NCBI RefSeq assembly: GCF_036417845.1
Contig: NC_089979.1
Location: 8,423,424 to 8,487,423, forward strand
Direction of reading: 5' to 3'
Origin: Apteryx mantelli
Lineage: Eukaryota > Chordata > Aves > Apterygiformes > Apterygidae
Length of the DNA: 64,000 nt
The position numbers and the translations under genes were made by a program. The notes under the pieces were generated by a model. The model was not told the origin of the DNA, made no database searches, and was given only the letters and a program-made list of their open reading frames with translations. Positions 12,459 to 24,065 of the stretch are shown here, piece after piece (the stretch's first letter is position 1; each line of letters opens with the position of its first letter).

Positions 12459-15060
12459 GCTCAGCTTTGCAGCATGACCTCAGGCCCTTTCACCCATTTG
12501 TTTTATGTGGCCTATCTTAACTGAGAATTCAGCCTTTACCATTATAAAAAGTGCCTGGTAAATCAGAGAAATGCCTTTACTCCTAGGGATGTCTCCATCT
12601 TATGCTGACTCTGAAGGCTGATGGAATGACTTTATAGTCCCATTTAAACACATTACCATCTTGTACATGCTACTTATCCCTCCCTTGGCAGAGTGACACA
12701 GCCTCCTATGGTTCTTGTTGCTGAGAAATGGGCAACTACGGAGCATTTTCACTGTCTGTAAAACTCTGTCCAGGTCTCTTCTCTGTTGGATAGCCTGGAG
12801 ACTCTGAAGACTTACATCTGTGCTCGTGTAACATGACTAGAAATATTCTTAGGATGGAGACCAGCAGGCACAGAACATCTTATGCCCATACAATTGAACT
12901 CTCTTAGCCTTGAATTAGGGTGGCCACATCCACACTGCCTGCTACAGATAGTCCCTGGCCTGTGCTAACTATCAAACTGTGCCTGGGAGTTGTTCAGGAG
13001 AGTACTTATTCTCTTGGGCCAAAACCATGCCAGAGACCAGTTTGTCAATTTAACAGCATAGACAAATGTGTCCCAGTGCTCAAGAACATTCCCTGGTACT
13101 GCTGAATTTAATAATAGATCCTGAAAGGTCCAGCAGGAGCTTTCAAATTTTCCAGCCTTAAACAGTTTCTGGAGTCTTTTCAGGATCTCTTGCACGGTGA
13201 CTTCATGGGCCAATATTCTTCTCTGTGACTTTACCTCCTCCTATAATATAAATGTTGTCATTTATAATGTTGGTGTTTGAGAGATCCAGTAAAGCTGACT
13301 GTTGGTTTTAACACATAGCAACACAGGGTTGACCCTTCTTGTCATACATATCCAGTAGTACTTGCCCCTTTGGGCATATACCAGCAATGATGACATCTAA
13401 CAGAGAACACTGACTAATTTGGGGGTGTTCTTATTTCCCAATAATAGTTATTAATTGTATTAACATTGATGTCTACAGTGGCTTTAGGCCAATGCAGATT
13501 TGCTCATCCCCTCATCTCTTAGGTTGTGGTGCTCCCTCACCTTTGTGGTCCTGATAGCTCCTCTTCCATTGACACCAGCAGGTCAAATGGGTACAGCCAT
13601 TCTAGCAGTCTCACACTGCCCTATTTATCACTCCAGTTTGACCCTTAGATGTCCATTCCTTTGAAAAATGTGTTTATGGGCAGAGACTATTACTTCTTCT
13701 TTCTCACACTGCGAATATTCTGGTGTCATGCTCCCTGGTGTCCAACAGTATGTGATAATTCTTCATGCCAATTAATATAAATGATAAGATATAACTTGTC
13801 TCATTTCTTGGGCTTCTTTCTGACAGCCTGTATATTCCCTTTGGCTTTTAACTATGATCTTCATGCCTTGGCCACATTTCTCCAGTAGAATTTTGTTCCT
13901 TATTAAGACTGATCCATAGTCTGATGGGATAAGGCAGGTCTGTATGTTTGTATACCAATAGAAGGACTGGCATCCTTCTGCAGTCTCTGCGCATTGAGAC
14001 CATTAGTATGTGCTATAATCACATCACTGATCTTTTGCTCTTCTCTAGAAATCTCCCTGTCTTTACAATCACTCTGTGTGATCCTCCTGTTTCCTTTCTG
14101 GAGTACTTGGATGATGGGACATAAAGGACATTTACATGATGTCACATTGTGCTATATGGAGATGTTTCATTCAGCTCTGAACAGATCAGATTGGGTGCTA
14201 GAAACAGTTAAATTATATTAGTGCAATACCTTACCCAGGCTAATTAGTTTTGCTGAAGATAATACTGCACCCAAGGTTCCCACAGCCTCCATGAGCCTGG
14301 AATCTCCTTTCTGCCATTCATGGGGCTATCAGTAAAGTACACACTGGACCATCCTTGGTTAATCTGCTTGCCATGTGCGCCACATTGTTTTATTCTGGTA
14401 CTTGCATTCTTCTTCTACACAATGGCTGTCCTCATTTTGATGCCTTCCTCACAGATGCCTATTGTCTTTTTTGCGTACTATTTGCTTGTATATTTCTAAG
14501 GTTAGATCTGCTCTGCTCTGCTAGAATCATGAATTCCACAAATGGCCCCATGTCTTAATATCTTTGCTCTGTAACTCTAGCCTCTATTCCTTTTGCTAGT
14601 TGGCTTCCTTCCAATGAAACAGCATCTCCCAATAACTTTGTTCCATCTGCATCCACAGCATTTGTCAGATGCCTTTATCTGCTATGCCAGTGGCTTGGAC
14701 ATTACTCCTGTCTTATTTCTTGCCTTTTTTCCTTCAATAGAGATAATAAACCTTTAGCTCTATTTTCTTCCCTTTATTCTCTATGGTCATCCTTGTAGAC
14801 ATTCCTTGTTACCATGCTTGTGAGGAGTTTTGGTCTGGAAATCCATCATTCCTTATGATATAGATACTTTCATGGTATCTGTTTTGCTGCTTTTAGATGC
14901 TGTTGTGCTAGCTTGTTAAACGTAATTACCTCATGATACAGAACTACCTTTTGTATCTCAGGTCTCATTTAGAAAAAAATGTCTCATTTAATCTGTCCCC
15001 AGCTGTGGAAGATTTGGTGGTACCAGGTCTTCGTGGCACCTGGAATATTATTTCTTGGGG

Positions 15061-15479
15061 AAAAGACAAGGAACTCAACATCTAGTAGCTGCCATGACAG
15101 GATAAAGGAATGAACAAAGAAAGATCTAATCCCTTAACACATGATAAAAGAGGTATGGCTCTGTTTCATAGAGTCTCATTCTCTATCAGCTGAATTTGTG
15201 ACACGTGTGCATACCTCTACATACATTGAACTCCGTATTCTGCATGGTAGCAAATGTTGACTCTATTGAACTCTCCTTTCAAATACTCTGTAAGGCCCAG
15301 TACTTCCCCGGTGTCTACGACAGCTTCTTGGGCACCAAATGTTTCTAAAATTCAGAGAGTTTATTTTGGTGCCTGCTGGTGGATTTTATGAGCTTGGCTC
15401 TTCGCACAATTTTTTCTGCTCGGTGATGTATGGAGCAGTCCTATGGGGCAGCTGGGTTGTCAGATTCCATTTCGGCCGT
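15061..15479. other. unique non-coding DNA, nothing recognised
   Basis: No gene, repeat or structured element was recognised. The T-over-A bias of the preceding block has ended here. Confidence 0.5.
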
Positions 15480-15790
15480 GGCAGTTTATAATTAAGTGCA
15501 CTTTTCATGCAGATATTTTTCTTTGGGCACAATCTGTTTCAGGCATAATTGCTCCTCAGAAATCAAATGCTCCCAAACTCATGTAGCAATTAGAGTGACT
15601 GGTCGCCTGGCACTTCACAGAGTTCATAAAGACACAGGGCAACTGCAGTTGAATTTCCTACTTATGCAAATAGGGCATGCAAGGTTTTTGTCCATGATAT
15701 TTGCTAAATTCTGACACGCAAAATGGAGTAAACGCAGTCACTGGTTGTCAGCAATTTGAAAACCAAATTGTGTGTTTCAATGTACAAAAT
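15480..15790. promoter_or_regulatory. candidate enhancer-like segment (homeodomain/POU/NKX-type sites)
   Basis: The segment has no repeat signature and holds several developmental transcription-factor sites close together. AAGTGCACTT at 15494-15503 is a perfect palindrome made of two NKX2-type half-sites. A CAATTAG homeodomain core lies near 15587-15593, and an exact octamer ATGCAAAT (POU/OCT) lies at 15664-15671. Such density is typical of conserved non-coding enhancers, but conservation cannot be seen in one sequence. Target and tissue are unknown. Confidence 0.3.
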
Positions 15791-17560
15791 GCAGGTGGAG
15801 AGAGAGAGGCTTGGGGCTTCATGTTTCTTTGAAAGGTGCAGGGCGAGGGGTGAATTGACTGGCCAGGAATGTGGCTGTGGTCCAGGCAGAAGGAGTAAGT
15901 GAGCAGGGATGTTTAAATAAGGGCTATGAAAGATGGATGCCAGGACTAGGAAGAGAGTCCATGCAGAATTGATAGCATGAGGGAAGGTTCAGGGGTAGGA
16001 ATGTGAAAAGCAAGTAAACCTGGTGGAAACTGGCATTTTGTGCTGAGTGAAGTGAGTGATGATGGAATACAGGATGGATCTTGCATCCAGTTGTATCACA
16101 GAGTAAATTTTGCAGGGCTGCAAAGGCAAGGGTGCAGAAGAAAGACCCGTACAGCAAACAAGGGAATACCAGCAATGCACTCTGAAATGACATTGTGTGG
16201 TATTTCTCTCCTCTTCACCCCTCCTGACTCCTTTCTGCTGTGTGAAGAGAACAGAGTCAGAAACCTTTATCCTTCTTTACTCCCCTAGTGCAGATCCCAG
16301 AGAACTTAGAAAAGGCAGTTTCATGATGACACCTCCTTCTTGCAAGATCTGGTAGAAGGGACATATTTCGATAGGTCTAAGAAGAAGAATGTAAATAGTA
16401 AATGCTTGAACAGTGTCATGGATATCCTGGGAATTACCCAAGCTCATAACTGGAGATACAGGGACAAGTTGCCAGAGGTAACTTTAAGAATTTCTTCAGT
16501 CCTGTGAGTATCCTACAGCCTGGTAGGATCAGAAAGAGATGGATATATCTTGCAGATCAAAAGGGAATGAGTGGTACACATAACACATGTTTCCTAGAAA
16601 GGATGCTCAGTGACATCTTGGCCTGGAATCTCACTGTGAGGTGGACAGTTCAGGAGGAAGGTCGTTTTGCAAACTGGTTGGTTTTCAGTGGAAAGGAAGG
16701 CAGGGAAGATCCGATGTTTCAGACTTAACTAAGACACTAATATGCTAAACCACTTCATCCTCTCCTTGCTCTGTACATGTTCAGTTAGTGACAGCAATCT
16801 AATTACAGGCTCTCTTTCCAGCTGCCATCCAGCTGCAGTAGGACAGGTGCTGGTTATGCAAAGGCTCCCTGAAAGTCAGAAAAGTGGGTCTGATGTAGCT
16901 GAAACCCAGAAAAGAAGGCATCGGACAACATCGAACACCCTAAAATTTAAGCACTTTGTTTAAATTCATAATCTGTGGTCCCTCCGCAAACAATACACAG
17001 AGATAGGGCACTCCAGAGCACAACTTAGCCCAATTGCCTCTGTCGCGACTACCGAAGAAAGTGCGGGGATTGGTCTGCATAAAATACTATTTTGCAGATG
17101 GCCAAAGATAGGTGAGATAAACACAAAGGTCTTATTCAGGTCCTGAGCATTCATCATCAGAGAGCAAAATTGCACGGGAGCAATTGGACACTGACCTTTG
17201 AAGGTAGCAGTAAAGTGAGTTTGTCTCTGCAGTTGTACACTATGCACTTTAGAATAAAAAAGTGCAACACTTCAATTGCTTGTCTGCACAGTCAATGGTC
17301 CCAGCAGTACTTGGCCTTCTCTTTATTTCTATCATCTGCAGCATTGATGACTTTTCTTTAAGGCTCTGTGATTGATAAGGCGCACATGAACAACACTTAG
17401 GTACTATTTAAAGCAGGACAGAGTTTGCTCCTGGGCTTTCTGCAAATGCATCTGGACAGAATCAGTTCCGCGAATGGACAGATTTACAGCTATCAGCTGA
17501 CCAGTTGTCTTTCCCTTCAGCTTGATGATGAATTGCTTACACATGAATGTAAGGAGAGAC
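15791..17560. other. unique non-coding DNA
   Basis: No gene is supported. Overlapping 60-90 codon frames occur on both strands around 15.9-17.3 kb and none resembles a known family. No repeat was recognised. Confidence 0.5.
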
Positions 17561-17563
17561 TTG

Positions 17564-17609
17564 TAAGATATATACACTGGTATATCTTATACATTCAATC
17601 TTATACATT
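17564..17609. repeat. small hairpin fused to a 14-bp tandem duplication
   Basis: TAAGATATA (17564-17572) pairs with TATATCTTA (17581-17589) across an eight-base loop. The right arm overlaps a tandem repeat in which ATCTTATACATT occurs at 17584-17595 and again at 17598-17609. AT-rich local slippage explains it best. Confidence 0.75.
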
Positions 17610-20000
17610 ATACCCTGGATACACCTTGGGTTCATCAAACATTCTCTTCTGTCTTCTGGAAATAACTGTATATGTATTTTTAAGAAGAAAGCCAAAAAAA
17701 AAAAAAAAACCCTTAAACTAAACTATCAAATATTATCCGGTAACTTTGCAGTACTCTGCAAGAAACAAAGGAAGAATTTCTTCCCGTTTGTGGGGTGGCT
17801 AGATGTTTGGAAAAAGTATCTCATTTATCAAACTGTGACTATTATTATTACAGATTCTGAAAGTACCAAGGTTTCTGCATCTGCCAGATTTCCGACTGAG
17901 GCACACCCCTGGATTACAAAGTAGAGAGATGATGATGAGAGAGTAGATGCCTTTAGAGTCATGTGTTATTTAGTGAAATTGAGCGGACCTGATGGAATTC
18001 GTCCCAGATAGAAACCTGGTCCTTATTCTCATTTATACTTCCAAATTTTTTTCAAAAATGTCCACATTATAGTCATTTAACTACATTTTGTCTATGCACA
18101 TAACTTAATGAGTCCCAAGTCAAAGGCAAGGAGCATCTTTACCTATCAGGAGAAGACATCACTGCAGCAGGGATGCCTTGCCAAATGTGCACACATCTGG
18201 CTAGATCAGGGTGCAATCATCCTGCTAACATTCAAGGAGCCTCCAGCTGCCCAGCTGTAAGTCTTTAACGCTACTCTTTGAATGGGTGAAGATTCAGCAG
18301 AGGATGAGGATGTTAAGACTAGCTGGTTGTGCATGCAGTTTGGTGACAAAGTTATAGGTACACTGATCTCCTTTTAGGTCAGAGAGGTATCCACTCCCAT
18401 CTGGTGCGCTCACATCACTACAGGCAGATCTTCCATTTTAATGCCGATATATCCCAGTGTGGTACCCAGATGCACAGGGGAACCAGCTCAAATAAAACCA
18501 TGCAGTCTGCCATGGGGACACTATTCTTTCCTTTCAAGATAAATTGCAATAAACTGATTATAAATTCAGGGCTACAGGAACACAGTTGCCCCAAGATAAA
18601 GGGCAAAACCTTAAGGGAAAGGATTCACAAGGAACCACCTCAGGAGAAACTCTCTTGACTGAGCAGAAATTATTTTCATGCAGTTTATCTTTTTCTAGAT
18701 TAGGAAAATTTTAATTTAACTTAATTTAATTTTTTTCAGAGCTTTTTTATTATTTTTTCAGTGCAGTGAAGCTATAGTAATTTAAGAGTCTCTACACAGG
18801 GATTTGCTTTATATGCAAAACCCTGAAAGTCTCCAGCTGACATTAACTAAATGGTTTCAAGCCACTCCTATGAAAGCTGCAGCAGAGGTGGCCATACAGA
18901 GATCTGCAGCAAAGTAACTGTGTCTGTTTGAGTTCAAGACTTTTGTTATTTTGATGCAATTCTGTACCAGGGAGACTGGGGAGAAGGCGTGGAGAGAAAG
19001 CTCTTGAATTTTGTCAGGACCCTTCAGCAGCTCATTCCCTTCCTCCCTCCCTGTTATCTAATTCCCTTGGAATGTAGCAGTTCTTACATAGCTTTTATCT
19101 GTTGAATTAATGAGGATTTCAGAGAGGAGGAAAAAAAGGAACAGCCTTTCTGGTACAGTAAGAGAAGGGAAAATCTACTGCTTGTGTCTTGCAGCAGATC
19201 TGTTAAGGAGTGAGGCTGGTTATGCTGTGACAGCTCTCTTCTTTTAAATATTTACTACAACTACAATAACTACAGCCATGTATGGATATAGCTCTTCCGG
19301 AATGAGTGTCTTGATCATGTTCAGCCTAATCCTCTCTGATATTGACAAAATAACTAATAACTGGTATAACTATATCTCCAGGAAAAAGTTTGCTTCTCTA
19401 ATTAGAACAAAAAAAAAAAAGAAAAAAAAAAAAAAAGAAGAAGCACCAGCCATGGTTTTCTGGAGTAAGCAGAAGCATTTAGCATTTCTTTCTTTTTTTC
19501 TTTCTTCTACTACAGTGAAAAAAAAAAAAAAAAGACTTTTTTCTCATAACAGATTTTATCCTCCATATTTTGAAATTTTTGTCAAATCTTGATCTGATCT
19601 TAGCTGAGCCTTGCTAAACGCTCAACACCTGACAGCTGCCTCTCCCCAGAGCTACCTGAGCCATTGTTTTCCCTGTTGTATTTCCATAATAGAATATCCC
19701 TGTATATGTGTGATATAGTCTGATTTTAAATCCATTTTTCTGCCATCATTTCTCAGAGACCTTAACTGAGAGCGTCTGCAGGATGGGCCTAGCACAGCAG
19801 ATATTGGGGAGGTCCATGAATGAATGAATACAGGCAGTTTAAAGCAAGAACAGGTCTGAAGCTCCGTTCCCTTCATTGACAAACCCAGGGATGTTAACCT
19901 GCCTCTTTATACCGGATGTGCTTTTCCCTTGCTGTGTGCCCACTTGCACCTTTAGAGGAGCTGGTGCTGAATTTGCTGGGGTCCTGCTGGTCGGGTCTCA
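17610..20000. other. non-coding DNA with poly-A tracts
   Basis: No gene is supported. A-tracts lie at about 17694-17709, 19409-19436 and 19518-19533, with T-rich runs near 18708-18760. An open frame spanning 19278-19592 is largely lysine created by the A-tracts and is not a gene. No unit with a poly-A tail and target duplication was recognised. Confidence 0.55.
19409..19436. repeat. poly-A tract
   Basis: The tract is 27 A residues interrupted by one G at 19421, followed by a GAA-rich stretch. Confidence 0.95.
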
Positions 20001-21120
20001 CCGTGGTGAGCGTTGTGCAGGGCTGACCTTCCCCCGTCCCGGTGTGGCACTGGTAGCTAGGCATGCAGGGCAAAGGAGAAAACTGAAATAAACCAACATT
20101 TTCTATCTCAAAATGCAAGGGAGACCAAAAAAAGACAATTTGAGATGACTTTGTTGGAAGAAATGATCTGCCAGCAAGAGACAAAACAGGAATGGAGGCA
20201 AGCAAACAGCCCCAACCACTGGGCACAGCCTCATGGGTCTGTATCTACCTCTGACAGGCACCAATGGACTTGTAGACACGGGCAATGTTTTTGCCGCTTG
20301 TCATGGAAGTGAAGTGCTGTCGAATGGAGAGGAAGAATTACACGTGCACACGTGCTTCACCCGCACTGATAATGCTGCAACATCACCGCTGAGAAAACCA
20401 GATAGGAGGCTCTATGCTGTTGCCGCACGATACAAATGAGTGTCATTGATTTCAGGGGAAGCTATTTGTATCCTGCAGTGGGAGCACAGCACCCTGGTAT
20501 CAGTCTCTGCTCTCTGCTGGTCTCACGGTGGCTGGAGCTCTGCAGTAATAGCAGGGCTAATCCTGCTGCCAGTCTCCTCTCTGCTTCTGTTGTTCTGCGC
20601 TTCGCTTTTATTGAACCAATCACTGGTCGTTAGAGAGAAACTTTCCTTCTGGCCTGTTGTTCTGTTGTGGTTCATTGTGAGTTTTTCTGGACTTCATCTG
20701 ACACATTCGGTGCCGGCCTATGCCAGAGACCAGGCCCTGGACCCATGGGACCTCAGGGGTGGGCCAAGGGCCTCGAGAGCTGCAGAACGGGCAACGCTGC
20801 AAACGCGAGCAGCAAGAGATATAGTATGCACATTCAGCAGCGTGAAATACCATCCCCACGCTTTGCTCGCCCTCTTTTATGCAGCTGACAGAGGGGATCT
20901 GCAGGTCTCTCCGCAATCCCAACAGCCTCAGAGTTTTCCGACTATTTCCATTTCCAAGTGCTTCATTTCCAGCTGTCTGTTCGTAGATGTCCCAGCATGC
21001 AGGCATGTGCTAATCGGTTTTAGCAGGCTCATCGTCTGATTGACTTCAAAGCTTGCAGCCCCGTTGCTGCCTCCCTTAAAAGATAAGAAAGGCCAGCTGG
21101 ACAAGGGCTGTTTTGCCTGC
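20001..21120. other. GC-richer stretch containing the window's longest open frame
   Basis: This stretch is more GC- and CpG-rich than its flanks. It contains a 199-codon plus-strand frame at 20440-21039 starting MSLISGEAIC. The predicted product would have two hydrophobic runs near residues 37-60 and 70-88, and a cysteine-containing tail. I recognise no family. Overlapping frames of similar quality on both strands argue that it is a by-product of low stop-codon density in GC-richer DNA. I do not call it a gene. Confidence 0.5.
20341..20354. promoter_or_regulatory. paired CACGTG E-boxes
   Basis: Two perfect CACGTG sites occur at 20341-20346 and 20349-20354, separated by two bases. CACGTG is bound by bHLH factors such as MYC/MAX, USF, TFEB and CLOCK/BMAL1; the contained ACGTG is also the hypoxia-factor core. 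The spacing is tighter than the usual clock E1-E2 pair, so function is open. Confidence 0.25.
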
Positions 21121-22844
21121 CTTTAGTTTGTGCTTGTCCTTTGCGGGTAGGTCAGAGATGAAAGTTGATCTGTTTCATGTAACTTTTGTCTGATTTCTTT
21201 CAGCCCATGTCGGATTAGCTGCTCACATCTTTGTCCAGAACACATATTTTCATCACCTTGTAACAAAACCTCTCCTTCCCTGCTATCGGACGTGCTCATT
21301 GAAGGAGTTGTCTTTGCTCTTTGTGTTTGTAAGGTTAAAGAAACAGCAACACTGATCTGCATGGAGTTTACTCAGTCCAAAGGGAACCTTAAAAACTGAG
21401 GTCCTGCCCAAAAAAGTATGATCTCCAGAACAACTCCATGGCCAAAAACCCCTGTGCAATAGGGTCTTTCCATGGCAACACCTTGCAGGTGGCTGAATTT
21501 CAGCAGCTATCTGGGCTGACATGTTATTATTCTGTACCAGAAGAACAGAGTTCTTATGTGTAAGATAATCTTATATAAGAAAATAAACAATGTTCTGAAC
21601 ACAGAAGCCAAAGACTTCAACAACTGTCTTTTTGTCTACCAGGAACTCTAAGGTGTGGGTTTTCTAGGGAGGAGTGAGTTATTCATGGTGAGTAATTTAT
21701 TTAAGAACTTCCTCCCCCCCCCCCCTTCCTCTTTGCAAACAGATTACACATATCTCTTATTTATTTGTTAGGTACATAACTCTACCTATTTAATTTTGGC
21801 TTAAAATCCACTTTGCATATAACTTATTGCAAGTGTTTACAATCTGAGATTTCTGATAGGTACTGCAGAAATTACCCATTACCTAATGGGAGCAGGATGC
21901 TCTCTTTGATGCCTCTTGGCTGAATGAGTGTTATAACTAACACCGCCAGTCAGAACTGCGGAGTCGGAGATGTGGTGCTTAACCGTTTTTAGCCAGTGCA
22001 CCCTGTCCACACCAACATGCCTTCTGGCAGCTGAGCTCGAGCTGGTCTCAGCACAGGATCAAGCATCACAGATTCCCCCCAGACTTTGTCTCTTATCATG
22101 CAGTGAAGCCCTTGTAGTGATATTCCGGTTCCCACATCCCCTACTTTTTTAGGGTTTTCAAAAGAGAAACAGTCAACTTAAACTATTTTTTTAATAGCAG
22201 GCAGAAAAAAATACAAAATTAGAAAATATTGGTCTGAGATGCTTTTGCAGAACAGGCGATCTTCTCAGCGAGGAATGGTGCTGTTTGCACACACCACCCA
22301 TGCCTGTGCTGGAAAGGGAAAGGTGAGTCCAGCAGGAGACCGCAGGTTAAGCCTCAGAGCGGAAAACAAATTCAGCTGAAGCACGGAGAGCTGTATAGGC
22401 ATGAAGAGACGCATAAGCCCTTTCGGGTATGGTGACTCACATGGGTGGAGCTTATTTTTCTGGGTGGGGGTGTGGAGGAATTACACCACTCTTTCCCCAA
22501 GATGATGCTAGTATTTCTAGTGCCGAGCGGTCCCGTGGGACAGAATACGTCTGTGTCAGTGGGGGATGAAGAGACCCCACCTTTTCCAACACGTGAGACA
22601 AACCATATGCTCTTCTTGTATTTATTTCCTTGTCTTCCCCTTCTCCTTTCCCCTCCCCATCCCTCATGTCATCTGTCAGCATTCAAGTCTATATTCCCTC
22701 TTCTTCCTCTTTTGGGGAACTTGCTTCATGCCAGGATATTTTGCTTAAAGGCTTATTTCGTTTAGCCGCCTGGCTTATTAGCAGCTTTTAAGATCATATG
22801 GTTTATTCAGTGATATCTCTCTTCCGCTCAGCTCCCCCTCCCCC
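21121..22844. other. unique non-coding DNA
   Basis: No gene is supported. A run of 12 C residues lies at 21714-21725 and a pyrimidine-rich stretch at about 22620-22720. Frames of up to 106 codons in this stretch look like products of that compositional bias. Confidence 0.5.
21714..21725. repeat. poly-C tract
   Basis: The tract is twelve consecutive C residues in an otherwise AT-rich setting. Confidence 0.95.
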
Positions 22845-23460
22845 TTGTCTTCCTTAAAGGTTCCTCGATGTCAGTGCACCGGATGTCTCCAACCCGGAGC
22901 ACAGTATAGGCATTGTGTGAATTATATACATCAAACACTGGCGTTCGGGAGAGCCGCAGCATATGCTGAATGGTTGGAGTTCAGGGGTTGTTTGACAGGA
23001 AACGTCTCGGTGGAGGACCTCTCCTTTCCGCAGCCTGCTGCTTTGTGTCTCCTCTGGGGGACGAAGAGCAGCTCCAGCCCCGACAGGGCCCCTCTGTCTG
23101 ACGGCCGAACCAGGCTCCTCACTTGCTTCCAGTCGCTTTGGCTAGACAAGAAACAGCCGAGCTAATGGGCAGAAGGGGATATTAATTTGCATTTGAATAC
23201 AGCCCAACACAGTTACTCAATGTTACTGCCGGGTAATGGGAAAATTAAGCTAAAAGGGAGTTAGCATATGGAAAAGAAATGTAGCCGGTGCTGAGAAGAC
23301 AGGCTGCAGTTGCAGTGAATTAGTGGCCGCAGCTGTTACACGGGATGCCTTCCTGCTCTCGGGGCAGGTAGCGTTGCAAAAGTAAATATTGCCTTTTACA
23401 CACATTATTAGGTAGCGAGGAGCGGCTGGAGAAATCAAACCAGCCAACTGGAAAAGGGGA
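22845..23460. promoter_or_regulatory. CpG-richer segment with octamer/homeodomain sites
   Basis: A hand count gives roughly two dozen CpGs in about 600 bases, well above the flanking DNA though short of a strong island. The right half (23161-23275) turns AT-rich and carries an exact octamer ATTTGCAT at 23185-23192 next to ATTAA, plus GCTAATGGG and GGGTAATGGG. A CpG-rich part beside a homeodomain/POU-rich part suggests an enhancer or minor promoter. No TATA box with a plausible transcript start was identified, and no exon can be supported. Confidence 0.3.
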
Positions 23461-23473
23461 AAAAAAAAAAAAA
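23460..23473. repeat. poly-A tract
   Basis: Fourteen A residues immediately follow the CpG-richer segment. Confidence 0.95.
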
Positions 23474-23650
23474 GTGAGCCTGCTGCATTATTAGAAGTCT
23501 AGTGAAGAAAAAGCCACAGAAGCGAAGGAATGCAGGGCGAAAGATCCTGCCGTCCTTGCAGAAATAATAACCATAGAAATGTTTCCTTCCATTCGTGGTG
23601 GGACACCACCACTCTCCTGGAGTGAGTCTGGCTAATCACCCTCAGCAAAC

Positions 23651-23667
23651 CTCCCTGAGTCAGGGAG
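23651..23667. promoter_or_regulatory. 17-bp palindrome centred on an AP-1 site
   Basis: CTCCCTGA-G-TCAGGGAG is a perfect odd palindrome. Its centre, TGAGTCA at 23656-23662, is the consensus AP-1 (FOS/JUN) site, also usable by MAF/NRF-type factors. Symmetry reaches five bases beyond the core on each side, more than factor binding requires. Confidence 0.35.
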
Positions 23668-24040
23668 AGTCTGGATCCGGCTTTTTATACGTGTTGCTAT
23701 GTATTATTATAGCTTATATACGTGCATATTATACACGGTTACCAAAGGAAAGCTATCACTTTCTTTAATTTCCCCTTTTCTCTGCATCTGGCTTTCTTTT
23801 CCTGGCTGGAACTCTGCCCATAGTCACCCCATGAACTACCTGTTGTTCCAGGGAAATCATAGGGATTAGCCAGGACTGGAAGGGTTCTCCCAAGCAGCTC
23901 ACTTACAGCTCTGGGTCTTTGGTTTCATTCAGCTCTGCTTTGGTCTGCAGCATTCACTGCTGTGATCCCACCATGCCATGGATACACTGTAGGATAATGT
24001 GGAAAGCCAGGATGTCTCCTTGCATTTTCTTTAAATTCCT

Positions 24041-24065
24041 TATATATATATATATATATATATAT
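24041..24065. repeat. (TA)n microsatellite
   Basis: About 12.5 perfect TA units. The reverse strand yields an artificial isoleucine/tyrosine repeat frame. Such tracts can extrude cruciforms. Confidence 0.97.

Larger units (their letters stand above)
12081..15060 (-). mobile_element. strand-asymmetric block, possible antisense degenerate retroelement
   Basis: Over nearly 3 kb the given strand carries a marked excess of T over A. Bases 13801-13860 have 28 T to 9 A and bases 14701-14760 have 27 T to 14 A. The minus strand is therefore A-rich, as the sense strand of many endogenous retroviruses is. Several interrupted minus-strand open frames occur, including 82 codons at 12965-13213 and 80 codons at 13903-14145; the latter holds a CxxC pair reminiscent of, but not diagnostic for, an integrase zinc finger. 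I found no convincing reverse-transcriptase motif, no LTR pair and no primer-binding site, so class is undetermined. Alternatives are another decayed element or a compositional skew from transcription. Any coding potential is broken by many stops. Confidence 0.3.

Noticed and set aside
19278..19592. Lysine-rich open frame
   Set aside because: Made by poly-A tracts; no protein character.
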